Made by a program: the position numbers and the translations under genes. From contig NZ_CP192600.1 in the NCBI RefSeq assembly GCF_050632395.1, positions 3,224,001 to 3,288,000 on the forward strand: a DNA stretch of 64,000 nt, given 5' to 3'. The notes under the pieces are model-generated. The model was given only the letters and a program-made list of their open reading frames with translations, did not search any database and had not been told where the DNA came from. The stretch's first letter is position 1; each line of letters starts with the position of its first letter. This document shows positions 43,873 through 52,171 of this stretch, piece after piece. The stretch comes from JAUYQR01 sp050632395. GTDB lineage: Bacteria > Pseudomonadota > Alphaproteobacteria > Rhodobacterales > Rhodobacteraceae.

Positions 43873-44679
43873 ATGGAAAAAGATTTCGCGCTGTGTTCGA
43901 AAATCATCGATCACATGGTTCAGGCCATTGCCAGAACCCCTGTTGATGACACCCCGTGCAAACATGCCATGCTGACAGACCTGTTCCCGCAAGACGTCTA
44001 TCAGACCATCCTGTCCAATATCCCCGACCGCGCGGCGTTCCGTCCCATGAGCCTCGAGCATTTTCATGACGACAAAGGCGTCTCCACCCGCGACCTGCTC
44101 GAACTTCCCGAAATCGGAGTGCAGCGGATCGCCAGCCACCAGCAGGCCCTGTGGTGGGCCGTGGGCGCGGCGACCATGTCAACCGAGGTGAAGTCCGCCG
44201 TCTTTGCGGCCCTCGCTCCGGACCTCGCTCCGGTCTTCGATTGCTCAGAGGCCCAGGTGAACGACCAACCCGTTTTCGTCAGCACAGCCCTGCGCTTCGA
44301 GACGGAATCCTATCACATGCCACCCCACTTTGACGTTCATCCGCGTGTGGCCACCATGCTGATCTACCTACCGGAAGACGTCAGCCTCGATGGTCTCGGG
44401 ACGGTGCTCTATGATTATGCGCCCAAGTGGCAGCGCCCGTTTCGCGCCGCCCACCGCGAGGTTCGGCGCGCGCCGTTCCTGCCGAACTCGGGGATCTTCT
44501 TTTCCGGCAGCAAGAGAAAGGTAAGGCCGGGCTGGCACGGCTTTGAAAGACCGGCCAAAGCCGCCCTCGGCAACGCCCCTCGCGTCAGCCTGCTGACCAC
44601 CTGGTATACCGGCCCCAAAGACCTGCATGCGTCGACCCCGGATATCATCCCGGTCATGAAGCTTCCCAAGGCGGGATGA
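43873..44679 (+). CDS. 2-oxoglutarate/Fe(II) oxygenase-like protein
   Basis: A 268-residue protein with the hallmarks of a 2OG/Fe(II) dioxygenase: H152-x-D154 in PPHFDVHP, the distal H222 in PGWHGFERP and R237 in RVSLLTTWY, in a double-stranded beta-helix order (LIYLPED, LGTVLYDY, NSGIFFSG). The start at MEKDFAL is a choice; an in-frame ATG at 43771 would add 34 residues, and a TTG/ATG further up is inside the repeated fragment. The substrate is unknown. It is bracketed by two copies of the peptidoglycan-binding gene end, so it looks inserted. Confidence 0.75.
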   Translation: MEKDFALCSKIIDHMVQAIARTPVDDTPCKHAMLTDLFPQDVYQTILSNIPDRAAFRPMSLEHFHDDKGVSTRDLLELPEIGVQRIASHQQALWWAVGAATMSTEVKSAVFAALAPDLAPVFDCSEAQVNDQPVFVSTALRFETESYHMPPHFDVHPRVATMLIYLPEDVSLDGLGTVLYDYAPKWQRPFRAAHREVRRAPFLPNSGIFFSGSKRKVRPGWHGFERPAKAALGNAPRVSLLTTWYTGPKDLHASTPDIIPVMKLPKAG

Positions 44680-44765
44680 CGCCGGAACGCCACCCTGCCG
44701 CCCCTCGCAAGGCCGGCCTTGGCCCAACAGTTGCCACGCGGTGAATGTCAACGCGGGCGGCCGCC

Positions 44766-45776
44766 TCACCCCCCCGTTTCCACCCGGATCAGCCGCACCT
44801 GATCCGCCGTCAGATACCCGGTCACCGCAACGCCCTCATCCGCCTGCCACTCTCCTATGGCCCGCCGCGTCCCGGCGCCGAACGTCCCGTCGGTCCGCAA
44901 CGGGTCATAGCCCAGCCGCCGCAGTCGCCGCTGCACATCCACCCGCTCGTCCAGCGTCAGGCCCATAAGCCGCTCTTCCAGCGCCGCGCCATTCACCTCT
45001 TCTTCCGCCGGCGGTGCCGCACTCCCCGCCTGTTGCGCAATCAGCCGCACCTGCGCGCTCGTCATGTACCCCGTAGCCGCCCGCCGGTTCGCCTGCTGCC
45101 AGCCCTTGATCGCCGTCCGCGTCCGGCTGCCCCAAAGCCCGTCCGCCACCCCGGCGTCATAGCCAAGGTCGCTCAACTGCCGTTGGATCGTCACCCGCTG
45201 CGTCCGCGTCAGCCGCAAGGCCGCCTCGGTCTGCGCCGCCGAAATAGTGCCGGCCGTGGTGCCATCATCCGCCGGCGGCGTCACCACCGCGCCCTTCAGC
45301 AGCACCCGCAACTGGGCCTCGGTCACATAGCCAGTGGCCGCCTCGTTGCGGTCGCGCTGCCACCCGGCAATCGCGCTCCGCGTGTTTCGCCCCCAGACGC
45401 CGTCGGTGCCATAGGTCCGGTAGCCCAGCCGTGTCAGTTCCCGCTGCACCGCGACCTTTTGCGCGAAACTGATCCCCAGCCGCGCCTCGATCTGCGCCGC
45501 CGCCGCCGGCGATCCCTCGACCGGCGACCCCAGCCGCTCCAGCGCGCGCTCGGCATTCACGCGGTACTGGCCCTTGGGAAACTTCGCCAGATAATCGCGG
45601 TAAGCGCGGGCCGTATTGGCCTCCTGCGCCGCGATATAGGCGTTGCGGTCCAGTTCCTGCTGGATCAGCGTCTGGGCGATTCCCCCGATCACGTCCTCGA
45701 AATCGCCTTGCGCGGCGACGGGCATGGTCAGGCCAAGGCTGGCGGCAAGGGCCAGAGGCAGGGTGAAACTGCGCAT
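44766..45776 (-). CDS. Secreted protein with three peptidoglycan-binding repeats
   Basis: A 336-residue exported protein with signal peptide MRSFTLPLALAASLGLTMP (cleaved near AAQ). After a short helical part (~30-85, including a YRDYLAKFPKGQYRVNAERAL stretch) come three PG_binding_1-like repeats at ~100-158, ~190-245 and ~280-335, each with a pattern like QRxLxxLGYxxxxxDGxxGxxTRxAIxxWQ and a GYxTxxQ end. It probably attaches to the cell wall; no catalytic domain is visible. A truncated copy of its end lies at 43624-43711. Confidence 0.85.
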   Translation of the reverse strand: MRSFTLPLALAASLGLTMPVAAQGDFEDVIGGIAQTLIQQELDRNAYIAAQEANTARAYRDYLAKFPKGQYRVNAERALERLGSPVEGSPAAAAQIEARLGISFAQKVAVQRELTRLGYRTYGTDGVWGRNTRSAIAGWQRDRNEAATGYVTEAQLRVLLKGAVVTPPADDGTTAGTISAAQTEAALRLTRTQRVTIQRQLSDLGYDAGVADGLWGSRTRTAIKGWQQANRRAATGYMTSAQVRLIAQQAGSAAPPAEEEVNGAALEERLMGLTLDERVDVQRRLRRLGYDPLRTDGTFGAGTRRAIGEWQADEGVAVTGYLTADQVRLIRVETGG

Positions 45777-45914
45777 GGCGGCATCCTTTTCAGTTCGGGT
45801 CGGGCCGGATCGGCCGTGGTCGCACATCAACGCACAAGGGGGCCGGTTGGTTGCAAGCGAACAGCACACTGGTCCACATGGTGTTTCAGCCTACCTTTGC
45901 GAAAAGGAGCCACC

Positions 45915-46310
45915 ATGCAGACCCTGACCCTCTACCTCTCCACCGCCGCCGTCTTCCTGATCCTCGATGCGATCATGCTGACCTTCGTGATGAAACCCCT
46001 GTTCTCCCGCCACATCGGCCCGCTTCTGGCAGACCCCATCCGCTTTGGCCCCGCCGCGGCTTTCTACCTCGCCTACGTCGCAGGCCTCGTCTATCTGGTC
46101 AGCCTGCCTGCCCTGAAAACCGGCGCGCCGATCCTGCTGCCCGCCGCCATCATCGGCGCAATGGCCTACGGCACCTACGAATTCACCAGCTACGCGATCA
46201 TGAAGGACTGGGATCTGTCGATGGTCCTCACCGACACGGCCTGGGGCACGGTCCTGACCGCATTTTCCGCCTGGGCCGGCATCGCCGTCACCCGCGCGAT
46301 CACCGGCTAG
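45915..46310 (+). CDS. DUF2177 membrane protein
   Basis: A 131-residue protein with four predicted membrane helices and the DUF2177 pattern: FLILDAIMLTFVMKPLF at the start, GAMAYGTYEFTSYAIMKDW in the middle and TDTAWGTVLTAFSAW at the end. AAGGAGCCACC precedes the ATG. Function unknown. It is followed by a conserved palindrome element and an ArsC-like gene. Confidence 0.88.
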   Translation: MQTLTLYLSTAAVFLILDAIMLTFVMKPLFSRHIGPLLADPIRFGPAAAFYLAYVAGLVYLVSLPALKTGAPILLPAAIIGAMAYGTYEFTSYAIMKDWDLSMVLTDTAWGTVLTAFSAWAGIAVTRAITG

Positions 46311-46389
46311 CCTTCCCGCCGACGGTGCGACGTGTTACCAAGGGGTTTACGGAAACCCGCAACCCATTGATTTTCCATAACGCCGCGCA

Positions 46390-46406
46390 TGTCCCACCGT
46401 GGGACA
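46390..46406. repeat. 17-base palindrome TGTCCCACCGTGGGACA, copy 1
   Basis: Perfect palindrome around a central C, 20 bases before the ArsC-like start. An identical copy is at 56304-56320. In both cases GTTACCAA lies 55-56 bases upstream of the palindrome (46334-46341 and 56249-56256), so this is an ordered element rather than a chance palindrome. Confidence 0.65.
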
Positions 46407-46426
46407 CCCCTTCCGGAGCCCGCACC

Positions 46427-46753
46427 ATGATCCTCTACGGCATCCCCACCTGCGACACCTGCAAAAAGGCCCTCAAGGCGCTGCAAGCCGCCGGAAAAGA
46501 GGTCACCTTCCGCGACGTCCGCGCCCAACCCCTCACCACGGCCGAGATCGAGGCCATCACCCACGAATTCGGTGACAGGGCTGTGAACAAGCAGTCCACC
46601 ACCTACCGGGCCTTCAACGATTTCCTGAAAGCCTCCGACATCGAGGCGCAAATTGCAGCCCAGCCGACCGTCCTGAAACGGCCGATCATCCAGAACGGCA
46701 CCACCTGGCACCTCGGCTGGGACGCCGCGACCGAAGCCGCCCTGACGGCTTAA
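46427..46753 (+). CDS. ArsC/Spx-family thioredoxin-fold protein (YffB-like)
   Basis: A 108-residue ArsC-family protein with GIPTCDTCKKALKALQ at the start (CxxC at residues 9-12), QPLTTAEIEA and a later VLKRPIIQNG cis-proline region. The YffB/Spx-like branch rather than arsenate reductase is favoured by the CDTCKKA motif, and no ars genes are near. It reads TVLKRPI in the expected place. The 3' end overlaps the convergent cold shock gene by 4 bases. Confidence 0.86.
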   Translation: MILYGIPTCDTCKKALKALQAAGKEVTFRDVRAQPLTTAEIEAITHEFGDRAVNKQSTTYRAFNDFLKASDIEAQIAAQPTVLKRPIIQNGTTWHLGWDAATEAALTA

Positions 46754-46956
46754 AGCAGGCGCAGATCACCCGCCGATTGCTTGCCATCCCGGCCCGACTG
46801 CAACTCGAACCCGATCTTCTGATTGTCGTTCAGCCCCTTCAACCCGGCGCGTTCCACCGCCGAGATATGCACAAACACGTCCTTGCCGCCGTCATCAGGC
46901 GCGATGAAACCATAACCCTTGGTCGAGTTGAACCACTTCACGGTGCCGGTCGGCAT
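46750..46956 (-). CDS. Cold shock protein (CspA family)
   Basis: A 68-residue single cold-shock domain with both RNA-binding motifs: KGYGFIAPD (RNP1-like) and DVFVHIS (RNP2), start MPTGTVKWFNSTK. GAGAGGAG lies upstream. A 234-base upstream region without another gene likely includes a long 5' leader, typical of cold-shock genes. Confidence 0.95.
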   Translation of the reverse strand: MPTGTVKWFNSTKGYGFIAPDDGGKDVFVHISAVERAGLKGLNDNQKIGFELQSGRDGKQSAGDLRLL

Positions 46957-47190
46957 GCCGCTTCTCCTCTCAGAACCCCCCGCGGCGTGATTGCCACGGG
47001 CCGTGCAATCAGGTCTTCCAGGGCCTTCAATCCGAGAGGCGGTCAGGAATTCTGTCGTCACTGTGGCAAATGATGCCAAGGATTCTCCGAAAATCAAGCT
47101 GCAAGGCAGGCACCGCCCAAGCGAAGCGCGCAGGAGGCTTCTAAGCCCCCCGCGCCACAGCCTGCATCCGCCCGCAAAAGCGACAGCGGC

Positions 47191-49137
47191 CTAGTGCCCG
47201 CCCGGCGGTAGCGCGGCCAGCCCGAACTCGGCCAGCGCTGCATCAAGGCCCAGCACCTCGGTGCGGTTTTCACCCAAGCGGCGGACGGAAACCGTGCGGT
47301 CCTCCACCTCTTTCATGCCGATGGCCAGGATCACCGGCACCTTGCCGACCGAATGTTCGCGCACCTTGTAGTTGATCTTTTCGTTGCGAACGTCGGCCTC
47401 GGCACGCACGCCGGCCTTCTTCAACGCGGCCACCACCTCAAGCACGAATGGGTCCGCATCCGACACGATGGATGCCACGACCACCTGCCGCGGCGCCAGC
47501 CAGAACGGCAGCTTGCCACCGTAGTTTTCCAACAGGATGCCGATGAACCGCTCGAACGACCCAAGGATCGCACGGTGCAGCATGTAGGGCATGTGCTTGG
47601 CCCCGTCCTCGCCAACATACTCCGCCCCCAGCCGGTCCGGCAGTTGCGCGTCGACCTGGAAGGTGCCGCACTGCCACTTTCGCCCGATTGCGTCGGTCAG
47701 CTTGAAATCCAGCTTCGGCCCGTAGAACGCACCTTCGCCGGGGTCGATCTCATAGGCGTTGCCGGTTTTCCGGATCGCGTTTTCCAGCGCGCCTTCGACG
47801 ATATCCCACGTTTCGTCCTTGCCGATCCGCACCGCTGGCCGCGTCGACAGCTTGATCTCGAAACTGTCAAAGCCAAGGTCTTTGTAGACCGACGCCAGCA
47901 GAGTGATGAAATCGGCGCATTCGCTCTCGATCTGCTGTTCGGTGCAGAAGATATGCGCGTCGTCCTGCGTGAAGCCGCGCACCCGCATCAGTCCGTGCAT
48001 CGATCCTGACGATTCGTAGCGGTGGCACGACCCGAACTCCGCCAGCCGCAAAGGCAGGTCGCGGTAGGATTTCAGCCCCTGATTATACACCTGCACATGG
48101 CACGGGCAGTTCATCGGCTTCAGCGCGTTGATGCGCTTTTCCTTGGCGCCTTCCTCGTCGACCTCCACCAGAAACATGTTCTCGCGGTAGGCTTCCCAGT
48201 GGCCCGACTTTTCCCAAAGCACCCGGTCCACCACCTGCGGCGTCCTGATCTCCTTGTAGCCCACCGTCCGCAGCCGACCGCGCATGTAATCTTCAAGCTG
48301 GCGGTAGATCGTCCAGCCGTTCGGGTGCCAGAACACCATCCCCGGCGCTTCTTCCTGCAGATGGAACAGCTCCATCTCGCGCCCCAGCTTGCGGTGGTCG
48401 CGCTTCGCGGCCTCCTCCAGCATCGTCAGATGCGCCTTCAGGTCGTCGCGGTTCTTGAACGCCACACCGTAGATGCGCTGCAACATCGGGCGGCTGGCAT
48501 CGCCCAGCCAGTAAGCCCCCGCCACATGCGTCAACTTGAACGCATCCGCCGGCACCTGCCCGGTGTGCTGCAAATGCGGCCCCCGGCACAGGTCCTGCCA
48601 GTTCCCGTGCCAATACATCCGCAGGTCCTGATCTTCCGGAATCCGGTCGATCAACTCCAGCTTGAACGGCTCGTGCCGCCCACGGTAATACTCCACCGCC
48701 CGCGCGCGGTCCCACACCTCGGTCTTGACCGGCTCGCGGGCGTTGATGATCTGCTTCATCCGCGCCTCGATCTGGCCAAGGTCCTCCGGCGTGAACGGCT
48801 CTTCGCGGTCAAAGTCATAGAACCAGCCGTAATCGCGCACCGGCCCGATCGTCACCTTCACATCCGGCCAGATTTCCTGCACCGCCCGCGCCATGATATG
48901 CGCGCAGTCGTGCCGGATCAGCTCCAGCGCCTGCGCGTCATCGGCCAGCGTGTGAATCGCAATCGTCGCATCCGCCGCAATCGGCCAGGCCAGATCCCAG
49001 TGCGCCCCGTTGACGCTTGCGGAAATCGCCTTTTTCGCCAGCCCCGGCGCAATCGACGCCGCCACCTCGGCAGGCGTCACACCTGCAGCATACTCGCGCT
49101 TGTTGCCGTCGGGAAATGTCAGAGAGATGTTGGACAT
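47191..49137 (-). CDS. thrS: Threonyl-tRNA synthetase
   Basis: A 648-residue ThrRS. N-terminal TGS domain (MSNISLTFPDGNKREY), the editing domain around DCAHIMARAV and YHRGRHEPF-like, the catalytic domain with the zinc/threonine cysteine in LKPMNCPCHVQVY, motif 2 and the motif 3 region RAILGSFERFIGILLENYGG, then the anticodon domain. Length is normal. It faces away from the downstream hydrolase genes. Confidence 0.97.
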   Translation of the reverse strand: MSNISLTFPDGNKREYAAGVTPAEVAASIAPGLAKKAISASVNGAHWDLAWPIAADATIAIHTLADDAQALELIRHDCAHIMARAVQEIWPDVKVTIGPVRDYGWFYDFDREEPFTPEDLGQIEARMKQIINAREPVKTEVWDRARAVEYYRGRHEPFKLELIDRIPEDQDLRMYWHGNWQDLCRGPHLQHTGQVPADAFKLTHVAGAYWLGDASRPMLQRIYGVAFKNRDDLKAHLTMLEEAAKRDHRKLGREMELFHLQEEAPGMVFWHPNGWTIYRQLEDYMRGRLRTVGYKEIRTPQVVDRVLWEKSGHWEAYRENMFLVEVDEEGAKEKRINALKPMNCPCHVQVYNQGLKSYRDLPLRLAEFGSCHRYESSGSMHGLMRVRGFTQDDAHIFCTEQQIESECADFITLLASVYKDLGFDSFEIKLSTRPAVRIGKDETWDIVEGALENAIRKTGNAYEIDPGEGAFYGPKLDFKLTDAIGRKWQCGTFQVDAQLPDRLGAEYVGEDGAKHMPYMLHRAILGSFERFIGILLENYGGKLPFWLAPRQVVVASIVSDADPFVLEVVAALKKAGVRAEADVRNEKINYKVREHSVGKVPVILAIGMKEVEDRTVSVRRLGENRTEVLGLDAALAEFGLAALPPGGH

Positions 49138-49302
49138 CGCGTGTCCTCCTCGTCGTTTTGGCGCCTACGAAACGCCCGGTTGCGGGTTATGTCGGGCGCC
49201 TTGTTGCCCCGCGCACCGCTTGATGTCAACCACTTGGCGGTTCTTTGCGCGCAGCCGGCACGCGCCCTGCCCCGCGCGCAGCACCCCTGCTATACCAACC
49301 CC

Positions 49303-50058
49303 ATGACCACCTACCTCACCACCCCGCAAGGCCGCCACATCGCCTATGTCCGCACCCCCGGCAAGGAACCCGGCGTCGTGTTCCTCGGCGGCTTTCGGTC
49401 CGACATGACCGGCACCAAGGCTGTCCACCTACAAGTCTGGGCTGAGGCGCAGGGCCGCGCCTTCCTGCGCTTCGACTATTCCGGTCACGGCCGTTCGCAC
49501 GGGCAGTTTGCCGACGGCGCGATCAGCGACTGGGCCGAGGACGCCCGCACCGTGATCGAAGCCCTCACCGAAGGCCCGCAAATCCTTGTCGGCTCGTCGA
49601 TGGGCGGCTGGATCGCCCTCCTCCTCGCCCGCCAGATCCCGGAAAAGCTCGCGGGCCTCGTCGGCATCGCCGCCGCCCCGGATTTCACCGAAACCATGTG
49701 GGCCGAGGCGACGCCCGCCCAGCGCACCCAGCTTCTGAACGAAGGTGCCATCGCCAACCCTTCGGCCTATTCCGACGATCCCTACGTCATCACCCGCCGC
49801 CTGATCGAAGATGGCCGCCAGAACCTCGTGCTGCAATCCCCGCTTTTCCTGCCCTTCCCGACGCGCCTTCTACAAGGCAGCGCCGATGTCGACGTGCCGC
49901 CGCACCGCGCCCTTGCGCTGTTCGACCACGCCCGTGGCCCAGATATTCGCCTGACCCTCGTCAAGGATGCCGATCACCGCTTTTCAACCGGGCCGTGTCT
50001 TGCGATGATCACCGCAGCCGTCGAAGACATCCTGAAGGGAAGCCCCGATGCCAGCTAA
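49303..50058 (+). CDS. Alpha/beta hydrolase (ABHD10/BEM46-like)
   Basis: A 251-residue alpha/beta hydrolase with the nucleophile S99 in VGSSMGGW, an acidic residue in LQGSADVDVP and a catalytic His in DADHRFS. Short, with no signal peptide. Substrate unknown; thioesterase-like family. A second hydrolase begins 15 bases after the stop and is probably co-transcribed. Confidence 0.88.
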   Translation: MTTYLTTPQGRHIAYVRTPGKEPGVVFLGGFRSDMTGTKAVHLQVWAEAQGRAFLRFDYSGHGRSHGQFADGAISDWAEDARTVIEALTEGPQILVGSSMGGWIALLLARQIPEKLAGLVGIAAAPDFTETMWAEATPAQRTQLLNEGAIANPSAYSDDPYVITRRLIEDGRQNLVLQSPLFLPFPTRLLQGSADVDVPPHRALALFDHARGPDIRLTLVKDADHRFSTGPCLAMITAAVEDILKGSPDAS

Positions 50059-50073
50059 GGCCCCGCCCCGCTG

Positions 50074-50805
50074 ATGAAAGACCCGCTGGTCGTCCTGCCG
50101 GGCTTCATGGCCGACGCGCGGGCTTTCCTGCCGCAGCTTGTGCATCTGGGCACAAACCGGATGGTCATTGTCCTGCTGCCCACGCACGGCGATTCGGTCG
50201 AACAGATCACGCAGGCGGTTCTGCCGCTGCTGCCACCGCAGTTCGGCCTGCTTGGCCACGGGCTTGGCGGCCTTGTCGCGATAGAGATTCTGCGCCGCAA
50301 GCCCGAGGCTGTCACCCGCCTCGCCCTCATTGCCACCGATCCCCTGCCCGAACCGCCCCAGGCCGCCGCCGCTCGCGAGGTGCAGATCATCGCCGCCAAA
50401 TCCGGCAAGCTGGCCGATGCCATGCGCCACGAAATCCCGATGACCGCGCTTGCCGAGACCGAATGGTGCGATGATGTGCTGGCCTTGGTGCAGGACATGG
50501 CCGCAGGGCTTGGCCCCGACCAGTTCCAACGCCAGTCCCGCGCGCTGCAACGGCGCCCCGACCAGCAAAAGACCCTGCGCAAGCTAAAGGTGCCGGCCTT
50601 GGTCATCGCCGGGGCAGCCGACACCATCGTGCCCTTGCGTCGTGCCGAATTTCTGGCGGGCCTCGTCCCGACCGCACGCCTGCACATAGTGCCGGATGCC
50701 GGCCACCTGCCGCAACTGGAACAGCCCGAGGCCGTGTCCGAAGCGCTGACAGAATTCTTCGCCGGGCCGCTTATGCTGCGGCCCGAACCCCTGTTACTGC
50801 GATGA
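50074..50805 (+). CDS. Alpha/beta-fold hydrolase lacking the nucleophile serine
   Basis: A 243-residue alpha/beta-hydrolase-fold protein (VVLPGFMADARAF start). The usual G-x-S-x-G elbow reads GHGLGG at residues 61-66: the serine position (residue 63, codon 50260-50262, GGG) is glycine. The acid (GAADTIVP) and histidine (DAGHLPQLEQP) are kept. It may be inactive as a hydrolase or use another chemistry. The neighbouring phaZ converges with it at the 3' end, overlapping by 12 bases. Confidence 0.85.
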   Translation: MKDPLVVLPGFMADARAFLPQLVHLGTNRMVIVLLPTHGDSVEQITQAVLPLLPPQFGLLGHGLGGLVAIEILRRKPEAVTRLALIATDPLPEPPQAAAAREVQIIAAKSGKLADAMRHEIPMTALAETEWCDDVLALVQDMAAGLGPDQFQRQSRALQRRPDQQKTLRKLKVPALVIAGAADTIVPLRRAEFLAGLVPTARLHIVPDAGHLPQLEQPEAVSEALTEFFAGPLMLRPEPLLLR

Positions 50806-52071
50806 GGCGAGGGCGATCTTCGCCTTCTTGCCCGACGCGCCACCTGAATTTGCGTCGATGAAGTTCAGCACCAGCGGGCGAATGTTCAACCGCCAGCTTT
50901 TGCCCGCGAAAATCCCGTAATGGCCCGCGCCCGGCTCCAGATGCTGGGCCTTCTTGGCATCGGGCAGCCCGGTCAGCAGGTTCAGCGCGGCCACGCATTG
51001 CCCCGGCGCGGAAATGTCGTCGTTGGCCCCCTCGACTGTCATCACCGCAACCTTGGTGATGGCACCCATGTCGACGGTCTTGCCTGCAACAACAAAGCTG
51101 TTGGTCGCAATCTCGCGGTTCTTGAAGATGCGCTCGACTGTGGAAAGATAGAACTCCGCCGTCATGTCCATCACGGCAAGGTATTCGTCGTAGAACCGGT
51201 TGTGCGCATCATGGTCGCTGCTTTCGCCGCGCGACACCCGGAAGATCTGCTCGGAAAACGCCTTGCCATGCCGCTCGGCGTTCATGGTGATGAAACTTTG
51301 CAGTTGCAGCAGCCCCGGATAGACCAGCCGCCCCGCGCCCTTGTGCTGGAACCCGACACGCTGGATCGCCAGATGCTCCAACTGCCCCATCGTGATCCGG
51401 CGGCCGAAATCCGTCACCTCGGTCGCAGCAGCGTCGGGGTCGACCGGCCCGCCGATCAGCGTCATGCTGCGCGGCTGTGCGTCAGGGTCTTGCCCTGCCA
51501 GATAGGCCGTCGCTGCCAAGGTCAGCGGCACCGGCTGGCAAACCGCGATCACATGCGTCTCCGGCCCCATGAATTTCATGAACTCGGCCAGATAGAGCGT
51601 ATAATCCTCGACGTCGAACTTGCCCGCGCTCACCGGAATGTCGCGCGCGTTGTGCCAGTCGGTCACGAACACGTCGGCATCGGGCAGCAGGCTCGCCACG
51701 GTAGACCGCAGCAGCGTCGCGTAATGCCCCGACATCGGCGCCACCAGCAGCACCTTGCGCGCCATTGGCGGACGGCGGCGCACGAAGAACTGGATCAGGT
51801 TGCCGAACGGTTTTTCCACCACTTGGTTCACGTCCACCAGATGGTCCTGCCCATCCGGCCCGACAATCGACCGGATGCCCCAGTCGGGCTTGGCGATCAT
51901 CCGGCTGAAGGTGCGTTCCGTCACCTCGCCCCACGCGGCCATCATCGGCAGCATCGGGTTCATCGACATCGCAAACGCCGGATATGACGCCATCGCCCTT
52001 GCGGTCGCGCCCAACCACTCATTCGTGTTGCGCGCACTTTCCATAAGGTCGTAGGTGAACATATACTTCAT
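50794..52071 (-). CDS. phaZ: Intracellular polyhydroxyalkanoate depolymerase
   Basis: A 425-residue intracellular PHB depolymerase. Start MKYMFTYDLMESARNTNEW; the nucleophile region is VIAVCQPVPLTL with C178, as in PhaZ1-type enzymes; DISAPGQC and EPGAGHYGIFAG supply the acid and His. It breaks PHB granules down to hydroxybutyrate units. It is divergent from phaC with a 100-base shared promoter region. An in-frame extension upstream of 52071 is non-conserved. Confidence 0.95.
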   Translation of the reverse strand: MKYMFTYDLMESARNTNEWLGATARAMASYPAFAMSMNPMLPMMAAWGEVTERTFSRMIAKPDWGIRSIVGPDGQDHLVDVNQVVEKPFGNLIQFFVRRRPPMARKVLLVAPMSGHYATLLRSTVASLLPDADVFVTDWHNARDIPVSAGKFDVEDYTLYLAEFMKFMGPETHVIAVCQPVPLTLAATAYLAGQDPDAQPRSMTLIGGPVDPDAAATEVTDFGRRITMGQLEHLAIQRVGFQHKGAGRLVYPGLLQLQSFITMNAERHGKAFSEQIFRVSRGESSDHDAHNRFYDEYLAVMDMTAEFYLSTVERIFKNREIATNSFVVAGKTVDMGAITKVAVMTVEGANDDISAPGQCVAALNLLTGLPDAKKAQHLEPGAGHYGIFAGKSWRLNIRPLVLNFIDANSGGASGKKAKIALASSQ

Positions 52072-52171
52072 GACGTCTCCTTGCCCGGCGCGGGCTTCCC
52101 GTCGCGTGGCACGCTCACGGATAAGGTGACGCAATGCTGCACAGCGGCGAGAATAGGGTGGAAATGTTAGC

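Noticed and set aside
46427..46753. Arsenate resistance locus
   Set aside because: Only a YffB/Spx-like ArsC-fold protein is present, with no arsenite pump or ArsR; arsenate reduction cannot be claimed.
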